The notes under the pieces were generated by a model. It did no database searches, was not told the DNA's origin, and was given only the letters and a program-made list of their open reading frames with translations. 35,908 nucleotides of DNA from positions 1 through 35,908 of the forward strand of contig JAFQWW010000043.1 of NCBI GenBank assembly GCA_017407285.1, in the 5' to 3' direction. The stretch comes from Clostridia bacterium. GTDB lineage: Bacteria > Bacillota > Clostridia > Christensenellales > RUG350. A program made the position numbers and the translations under genes. Below are positions 31,011 through 35,908 of the stretch, one piece after another. The stretch's first letter is position 1; each line of letters starts with the position of its first letter.

Positions 31011-32132
31011 ATGGGATTATTTGATAAAATCAAAAGGCAAATGCTTAAGGTCGTCGAATGGGAAGACGACACTCAAAATACTATAGTTTACAAATTCCCT
31101 ATGTCCGATCGTTACGCCGTTATGAAGGGTTCTCAACTCATAGTTCGTGAGTCTCAACAGGCGATTTTCGTGTACGAGGGTAAAATAGCCGACGTTTTTG
31201 GTCCCGGTAGATATGATTTAGCGACCGCTAACGTTCCCGTTTTGACTGCTTTTAAAAACTGGAAATACGCTTTTGAAACGCCCTACGTGGGAGATATTTA
31301 TTTCGTTAATACCAAACAGTTCACCGGACTCAAATGGGGAACGCAAAACCCCGTTATGATGAGGGATAAAGATTTTGGTATGATACGTTTACGTGGTTTT
31401 GGCGTATACTCTTTTAGAGTGGACAAGGTAGACGTTTTCTTGAAAGAACTTTTTGGCACTATGCGCTCTTTCAAGACCGAAGATATTCACGAATATCTTA
31501 AAAAATCTCTCGTATCCGCTCTTGCAGACGCTATAGCAGAGTCCGCAATACCTGCTCTCGATCTTGCGCTCAAGTACGACGAGATCGGTGCGTTTACGAA
31601 AGATAGATTACAACCCAAATTCGAGTCTTTAGGTTTAGTTCTCACCGACGTCGTCGTGGAGAATTTGTCCTTGCCCGAAGAGGTAGAAAAGACCATGGAC
31701 ACTCGTACCTCTATGGGTGTTTTAGGGGATAAAATGGGCACTTTTACCCAGTACCAGTCCGCTATGGCTATGCGTGACGCTGCACAAAACGAAAACGGTG
31801 TTGCAGGCGCAGGTTTAGGCATTGGTGCAGGCTTTGGCTTTGGAAATATGATGGCTCAAAACCTCTCTCAAAACACGGATCAAGACGAGGCTAAGATCAA
31901 GTGCGCAAAGTGTGGCGCGCTCGTATCTAAGGGCGCAAGATTTTGCGCGGAGTGTGGCGCAAAAATGGTAGAAGATAGCGTAAAGTGTGTAAAATGTGGT
32001 AAAGATTTGCCTAAAGGCGCTAAATTCTGTTTGGAGTGTGGCGCAAAACAAGAGGATACGGTTTGTGCAAAGTGTGGCGCAAAACTCGATCCTTCCGCAA
32101 AATTCTGCGCAGAATGTGGTGAAAAAGTTTAA
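31011..32132 (+). CDS. YdjI-like SPFH-domain protein with three zinc ribbons
   Basis: A 373-residue protein. Residues 1-240 match the SPFH/band-7 'virion core protein-like' family typified by Bacillus YdjI: MGLFDKIKRQMLKVVEW, LIVRESQQAIFVYEGKIADVFGPG, VNTKQFTGLKWGTQNPVMMRD, and TSMGVLGD. A Gly/Met-rich linker (about 260-290) leads to three zinc ribbons with Cys pairs at 298/301+312/315, 326/329+340/343 and 352/355+366/369. In Bacillus subtilis YdjI works with YdjG, YdjH and PspA in a membrane-stress complex. It overlaps the next gene by one base (TAATG), which also has zinc ribbons and a membrane helix, so the two probably act together. No pspA is in the window. Confidence 0.88.
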   Translation: MGLFDKIKRQMLKVVEWEDDTQNTIVYKFPMSDRYAVMKGSQLIVRESQQAIFVYEGKIADVFGPGRYDLATANVPVLTAFKNWKYAFETPYVGDIYFVNTKQFTGLKWGTQNPVMMRDKDFGMIRLRGFGVYSFRVDKVDVFLKELFGTMRSFKTEDIHEYLKKSLVSALADAIAESAIPALDLALKYDEIGAFTKDRLQPKFESLGLVLTDVVVENLSLPEEVEKTMDTRTSMGVLGDKMGTFTQYQSAMAMRDAAQNENGVAGAGLGIGAGFGFGNMMAQNLSQNTDQDEAKIKCAKCGALVSKGARFCAECGAKMVEDSVKCVKCGKDLPKGAKFCLECGAKQEDTVCAKCGAKLDPSAKFCAECGEKV

Positions 32133-33202
32133 TGGACTACGCTCAAGACAAAGAATATAACCAAACCGAAAAGGTGAAATGCGCATCTTGTGGCGCGGAT
32201 ATGGTTTTCAATCCCGAATCGCAGAGTTTGACTTGTGAACACTGTGGGAGTGTCGTTGAGATTAAGTCCGAGATTTTGGAAGAGGAAAACGACTTTTTCG
32301 CGGACATGAACGAGGACGAATGGGCAAAAGAGGCGCTAAGCTATAGGTGTGAAAACTGCGGTGCGGTTACCGTGTTGCAGGTAGGAGAGATAGCTGGAAA
32401 TTGTCCCTTTTGCGGTGCGAGTAGGGTAATAGCCGAACAAGATCAGGTTGGTATCAAACCTAGCGCCATTATTCCCTTTGCTTTTGATAAAACTCACGCG
32501 AAGGAATATTACAAAAAGTGGATTAAGAAAAAACTATTCGCTCCCTCTAAACTTAAGAAAAATTTTGTTGCAGATAAAGTATCGGGCGTATACCTTCCTT
32601 GTTGGACGTACGATGCGTACACCCTATCTGTATACGAGGGAAGATTGGGTGAGTACTATTACGTTACCGTAGGATCTGGAAAGGATAGGAGAACGGTCAG
32701 ACGTACTCGTTGGTATAGAGTTTACGGAGAATACGTAGGGGACTTTGACGACGTTACGATAGAGGCAAGCGCGAAGATTGATCAGAGTCAATACAATAAG
32801 ATTGCCCCTTTCCCCACCAAAGAGGCTTACGTTTACGACAGTAAATACATGGCTGGCTTTTCCGCGGAGCGTTATTCTACAGGCATAAAAGAGGGATTTG
32901 AGCGGGCTAAAGGTTATATGGAGGCGAACATAAGACGAGGAATACTTTCTCGTTATCACGCCGACGTAGTTGGATACTTGAACGTCAAAACGAGTTATAA
33001 AAAGGTTACCTACAAATACCTTCTTTTGCCCGTTTGGATGTGCGGATTTTCATATAATAAAAAACGTTACGGATTTTTGGTCAACGGCAAAACGGGTAGA
33101 ACGACGGGAAAAACGCCAGTTTCTCCGTGGAGAGTGCTTGTTGCAACTCTCTTAGGACTGGGCGCACTAGCCTTGTTGGTTTATTTGTGTATGAATTCGT
33201 AA
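32132..33202 (+). CDS. zinc-ribbon membrane protein, YdjG-like
   Basis: A 356-residue protein. Two zinc ribbons open it: Cys17/20 with Cys35/38, and a second in YRCENCGAV...GNCPFCGAS. A middle domain follows (about 110-325: KPSAIIPFAFDKTHAKEYYKKW, VYLPCWTYDAYTLSVYEGRLG, YLLLPVWMCGFSYN), then one transmembrane helix near the C-terminus (about 331-352). This layout is seen in TFIIB-type zinc-ribbon membrane proteins related to YdjG, the partner of YdjI. Assignment rests on layout and its one-base overlap with the SPFH gene. It would place the ribbons and middle domain in the cytoplasm with a tail anchor. Confidence 0.75.
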   Translation: MDYAQDKEYNQTEKVKCASCGADMVFNPESQSLTCEHCGSVVEIKSEILEEENDFFADMNEDEWAKEALSYRCENCGAVTVLQVGEIAGNCPFCGASRVIAEQDQVGIKPSAIIPFAFDKTHAKEYYKKWIKKKLFAPSKLKKNFVADKVSGVYLPCWTYDAYTLSVYEGRLGEYYYVTVGSGKDRRTVRRTRWYRVYGEYVGDFDDVTIEASAKIDQSQYNKIAPFPTKEAYVYDSKYMAGFSAERYSTGIKEGFERAKGYMEANIRRGILSRYHADVVGYLNVKTSYKKVTYKYLLLPVWMCGFSYNKKRYGFLVNGKTGRTTGKTPVSPWRVLVATLLGLGALALLVYLCMNS

Positions 33203-33244
33203 ATATTATATAGTATTATATTTATATATAAAGGAGTGTATATT

Positions 33245-33442
33245 ATGATAACGAAAGAAATGCTTATCGGTGAAGCTTTACAGCACGGCAACGTAGAAAA
33301 GATGGCAGAAGTATTGCAATCTTTTGGTATGCATTGTTTAGGTTGCGCATTAGCGCGTGGTGAGACTATCGAGCAGGCTGCTGCAGTTCACGGCGTAGAC
33401 GTAGACGAAATGGTTGCAGCGTTGAACGCTTGTATTGAGTAA
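33245..33442 (+). CDS. DUF1858 redox-disulfide domain protein
   Basis: A 65-residue protein consisting of one DUF1858 domain, also described as hybrid-cluster-protein-associated redox disulfide domain. The CxxC motif is HCLGC (Cys31, Cys34), within EVLQSFGMHCLGCALARGETIEQAAAVHG. Such domains occur alone or fused to redox enzymes in anaerobes; partners are unknown here. ATG 33245 has AAGGAG 8 bases upstream; an in-frame GTG at 33236 falls inside the Shine-Dalgarno. No terminator follows; the tandem repeats begin 13 bases after the stop. Confidence 0.88.
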   Translation: MITKEMLIGEALQHGNVEKMAEVLQSFGMHCLGCALARGETIEQAAAVHGVDVDEMVAALNACIE

Positions 33443-33454
33443 AGACTTAAAGAC

Positions 33455-33812
33455 TCTGACACGATCTCCGACTGATTTTTAGCGAAAAATACTACGAAAT
33501 ACTTCAAACCTACTCGCTAGCGTACCTTTCAGGTATGCGTCACTCGTACGTTTTCGTCTTTCTTGCATTTTTCACTAAAACACTAAAGTTAATCAAGTCG
33601 TATCTCGTGCATCGTCTTTATCTGACACGATCTCCGACTGATTTTTAGCGAAAAATACTGCGAAATACTTCAAACCTACTCGCTAGCGTACCTTTCAGGT
33701 ATGCGTCGCTCGTACGTTTTCGTCTTTCTTGCATTTTTCACTAAAGCACTACAGTTAATCAAGTCGTATCTCGTGCATCGTCTTTATCTGACGTGATTTC
33801 CGACTGATTTAG
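33455..33812. repeat. tandem 166-bp repeats, two full copies and a partial third
   Basis: Units start at 33455, 33621 and 33787 (exactly 166 bp apart) with TCTGACACGATCTCCGACTG or its near match. The first two units differ at only a few positions; the third stops after about 26 bases. Each unit contains a hairpin GCGTACCT / AGGTATGC around TTC and outer arms AGCGAAAAATAC / GCATTTTTCACT, so most of a unit is an imperfect palindrome. Segments such as TTTTCGTCTTTCTTGCA and AATACTTC match the elements at 26040-26320. The 439 bp between the DUF1858 gene and dnaA hold no gene, only these repeats and the hairpin at 33833. Confidence 0.88.
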
Positions 33813-33832
33813 TCGGGTAAAGTTTATTATTT

Positions 33833-33856
33833 TACTCCGCGCTTTTGCGCGGAGTA
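33833..33856. promoter_or_regulatory. GC-rich hairpin upstream of dnaA
   Basis: Perfect 10-bp stem TACTCCGCGC / GCGCGGAGTA with loop TTTT, ending 25 bases before the dnaA start and 11 bases before its Shine-Dalgarno. There is no T run after it on either strand, so it is not a standard terminator. It may regulate dnaA expression or insulate it from the repeats. Confidence 0.6.
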
Positions 33857-33881
33857 GTAAAAACACAAGGGGTATTATTTA

Positions 33882-35237
33882 GTGGATAAGAATAAACTTT
33901 GGAGAGAGGCTCTTTCCATTTTACAAGTTAAAGTATCCATCGTTGGTTACGACGTTTGGATAAAGACTCTTGATCCCTACGCTATTGCGGAAGGAGGCAA
34001 TTTCGTATTGCTTGCATCAACCGAGTCTGCTAAAAAAGTAGTTAATAAAAGTTACATAGATCAGATTTTATCTTCTCTTACCGCGGTGTCGCCTTCGATT
34101 ACGGCGGTTACCGTCATTTGTGAAAACGAAAAAGAGCGTTACGCTCCTGTTATAGACGAGGCGCAAGAGGGCGGAGCGGATAAAAATTCTTCTCAAAGCG
34201 TGGGTAACGCCGTTACCGATAAATACACCTTTGATTCTTTTGTAGTAGGTACGTCTAACCAACTCGTTTACGCTGCGGCTAGAAACGTTGCAGAAACCCC
34301 GGGTAGTAAATACAACCCCTTATTTATTTACGGTGGCGTTGGTTTGGGTAAAACGCACTTGATGTACGCTATAGGTAATTACGTCAAAAAAGCTAGACCG
34401 AATTACAAGGTTTTGTACGTAACTGCAGAAACTTTGACTAACGAACTTGTAGACGTTATTCGAAATAGCCAAGATAGAGAACAAAACAAAGGCTTCCGCG
34501 ACAAGTATAGAAATATCGATCTTTTGATGATTGACGATATTCAACATATTGCAGGTAAAGCAGGTACGCAGAGCGCTTTGTTTAATATATTTAACGATCT
34601 CTTCCAAAACGGTAAGCAGATAGTTATGACCTCGGATAGACCGCCGAGAGAGTTTGATAATTTAGAAGAAAGACTCCGTACCCGTTTTGAATGGGGACTT
34701 TTAGCCGATATTTCTGCACCTGACATTGAAACTCGTATCGCGATTTTGCAAAAGAAGGCGGAAATGGACAAGCAGTTCGTTCCCGACGACGTTTTGAAAT
34801 TTATCGCAAGCAAGGTAGAGTCCAATATTCGTGAGATGGAAGGATTGTATCACAAGGTAGTGTTCTTCTCCGATTTGTTAGGCAAACCTATTAGTCTAGA
34901 CACGGCAAGGGAGGCGTTGAAAGATTACGTAGACGATACCACCTACACCGTGGACATGGATGCAATTATAGACAATACTTGTGATTTCTTTAGGGTTAGT
35001 CGTGAAGATTTGTGCGGAAAGAGTAGAGCAAAGGCTATAGCAGAACCTAGAATGATTTGTATGTATCTCATCAGCGAGATGTTAGGACTTCCTTTGGTTA
35101 AAATAGGCGATGCGTTTGGCGGAAAAGACCATTCTACCGTCATTCACGCAAGAAATAAGATCGCCGATTTAGTAAAGTCCGACTCCAAAATGCGTACCGA
35201 AGTGAACGATCTTCGTGATAAGATCTTAAAAAGATAG
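33882..35237 (+). CDS. dnaA: chromosomal replication initiator DnaA
   Basis: A 451-residue complete DnaA. Domain I lies at about 1-85 and a short linker at about 86-110. The AAA+ domain shows Walker A GGVGLGKT (151-158), Walker B LLMIDDI (214-220) and the arginine-bearing ERLRTRFEWGL (263-273). The DNA-binding domain IV has the signature AFGGKDHSTVIHA (about 411-423), with Lys where many DnaA have Arg. It starts with GTG behind AAGGGG. Two things are odd: dnaN does not follow, and no DnaA-box cluster is visible in the flanks. Instead an L7Ae gene and rpsL follow, and tandem repeats precede. Confidence 0.97.
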   Translation: MDKNKLWREALSILQVKVSIVGYDVWIKTLDPYAIAEGGNFVLLASTESAKKVVNKSYIDQILSSLTAVSPSITAVTVICENEKERYAPVIDEAQEGGADKNSSQSVGNAVTDKYTFDSFVVGTSNQLVYAAARNVAETPGSKYNPLFIYGGVGLGKTHLMYAIGNYVKKARPNYKVLYVTAETLTNELVDVIRNSQDREQNKGFRDKYRNIDLLMIDDIQHIAGKAGTQSALFNIFNDLFQNGKQIVMTSDRPPREFDNLEERLRTRFEWGLLADISAPDIETRIAILQKKAEMDKQFVPDDVLKFIASKVESNIREMEGLYHKVVFFSDLLGKPISLDTAREALKDYVDDTTYTVDMDAIIDNTCDFFRVSREDLCGKSRAKAIAEPRMICMYLISEMLGLPLVKIGDAFGGKDHSTVIHARNKIADLVKSDSKMRTEVNDLRDKILKR

Positions 35238-35285
35238 CATTTAAGCCTTTATTGCGAATAATTTTGCGAAAAGGGGCAAAAATGT

Positions 35286-35314
35286 TTGACACTTTTGCAA
35301 TTTGTTGATAAAAT
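35286..35314 (+). promoter_or_regulatory. promoter of the L7Ae-rpsL (str) operon
   Basis: TTGACA at 35286-35291, 17-base spacer, TAAAAT at 35309-35314, with TG at 35306-35307 (extended -10). Confidence 0.82.
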
Positions 35315-35385
35315 AGATAGGCTCATAGTAATATGGGCGGTTTCTCGTTGCCCTCTTAACCCACGGCAGAGAAAGATAAGGAAAG
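35315..35385 (+). promoter_or_regulatory. structured 5' leader of the L7Ae-rpsL operon
   Basis: TTTCTC (35341-35346) pairs with GAGAAA (35369-35374), and GCC (35350-35352) with GGC (35365-35367). This gives a stem with an asymmetric 3/1 internal loop. GGGC upstream (35335-35338) can alternatively pair with GCCC (35350-35353). The next gene encodes an RNA-binding L7Ae-family protein, so feedback on this leader is plausible. I do not see the tandem GA pairs of a proper kink-turn, so the idea is unproven. Confidence 0.4.
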
Positions 35386-35646
35386 ATGGATTATAAGGCT
35401 ATTGCAAATACACCTAAGAGCGAATTAGTTGTTGGATTCAAGCAGGTGTTAAAAGGAATAGAAGAAGGAACGGCAAGGTGTGTTGTCGTTGCTTCCGACT
35501 CCGATTCTTTTATATTGGACAAGATTGACGAGATGGCGAAGTTTTACTCCGTCGAGGTCGTCGAGTGCCCCACGAAGGCAGAACTCGGTAGACTTTGTAG
35601 AGTAGACGTACCCACCGCAACTGCCCTTATAAAGGATAGGAAATAG
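35386..35646 (+). CDS. L7Ae/L30e-family ribosomal protein-like (YbxF type)
   Basis: An 86-residue L7Ae-fold protein ([27 protein letters not shown], then [27 protein letters not shown]). The family binds kink-turn RNA. In Firmicutes the YbxF gene lies between rpoC and rpsL; here it is directly before rpsL but follows dnaA, so the rpoBC genes are not adjacent. It has its own promoter and leader. The gap to rpsL is 53 bases, with no terminator. Confidence 0.93.
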   Translation: MDYKAIANTPKSELVVGFKQVLKGIEEGTARCVVVASDSDSFILDKIDEMAKFYSVEVVECPTKAELGRLCRVDVPTATALIKDRK

Positions 35647-35699
35647 AGTGTGTCCAAGGTTGCTGGACTCATCCGAAAAATCTTCAAGGAGGTAGAAGA

Positions 35700-35908
35700 A
35701 TGCCCACTATTAACCAACTTATTAGGCACGGCAGAGTAAGACAGACCAAAAAGTCTCTTGCTCCTATCATGGACAAATGTCCTCAAAAGAGAGGTGTTTG
35801 TTTGTCCGTTACTACTACGTCACCCAAAAAGCCTAACTCGGCTATGCGTAAAATTGCCCGTGTAAGACTTGTTAACGGTATGGAAGGTACTGTGTACATT
35901 CCCGGTAT
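35700..35908 (+). CDS. rpsL: 30S ribosomal protein S12, N-terminal part (continues past window)
   Basis: The first 69 codons of uS12, which sits at the decoding centre and is the streptomycin target. [12 protein letters not shown] opens it, and CPQKRGVC and [17 protein letters not shown] are diagnostic; the Lys of PKKPNSA is the classical resistance-site residue and is present. AAGGAGGT is placed 8 bases upstream of the ATG. The gene runs off the right edge. It should head the str operon (rpsL-rpsG-fusA-tuf), which is not visible here. Confidence 0.97.
   Translation, partial: MPTINQLIRHGRVRQTKKSLAPIMDKCPQKRGVCLSVTTTSPKKPNSAMRKIARVRLVNGMEGTVYIPG

Noticed and set aside
33455-33812. Possible CRISPR array
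   Set aside because: The unit is 166 bp and repeats as a whole with no variable spacers; no cas genes are present. It is a tandem duplication.
33443-33881. oriC next to dnaA
   Set aside because: No DnaA-box cluster and no AT-rich unwinding region were seen; the repeats do not contain TTATCCACA-like 9-mers.

Overview
The window is a stretch of chromosome from a Gram-positive Firmicute, most likely an uncultured anaerobic clostridial lineage (class-level inference only). The evidence is gene order. The ylxM-ffh-rpsP-khpA-rimM-trmD-rbgA-rnhB-yraN-rplS run, the CIRCE-controlled hrcA-grpE-dnaK-dnaJ-prmA-rsmE-mtaB run ending near rpsU, and an L7Ae-type gene directly before rpsL are all Firmicute arrangements. 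Shine-Dalgarno sites are strong, promoters are sigma-A type, often with an extended -10 (TGn), and the DNA is moderately AT-rich. No rRNA, tRNA, phage, transposase or CRISPR locus was seen.

Layout. 1-953: 3' end of uvrA. 959-6615: signal-recognition and ribosome-biogenesis operon, then rplS behind its own promoter and a structured leader. 6685-9496: a DMT-like permease, a DUF378 membrane protein and an MFS transporter. 9534-13405: a very large five-module surface lipoprotein on the minus strand with its own promoter and terminator. 13450-14225: two half-length TauE/SafE permeases. 14291-22176: the heat-shock operon with tRNA/rRNA/ribosomal-protein modification genes and a HIT protein. 22200-23013: rpsU and a MORN-repeat protein. 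23010-26043: an aminotransferase, PaaK-type CoA ligase and ACT protein. 26040-26443: a cluster of palindromic repeats and strong hairpins. 26662-27377: a Phd-Doc toxin-antitoxin pair. 27539-30897: a promoter, a leader with alternative hairpins, a 42-residue orphan peptide and a 991-residue secreted modular protein. 30954-33442: a YdjI-like SPFH/zinc-ribbon protein, a zinc-ribbon membrane protein and a DUF1858 redox protein. 33455-33856: tandem 166-bp repeats and a GC-rich hairpin. 33882-35908: dnaA, the L7Ae-like gene and the start of rpsL.

Most of the window is housekeeping. The parts that stand out are (i) a dispersed imperfect-palindrome repeat family found at two intergenic sites, one directly before dnaA; (ii) the small YEKP-type peptide gene with a switch-like leader in front of a large secreted protein; (iii) a lipoprotein that seems anchored at both ends; (iv) dnaA apart from dnaN and without a recognisable origin beside it; and (v) a DnaK with Glu in place of the near-invariant Asp of its first ATPase motif.
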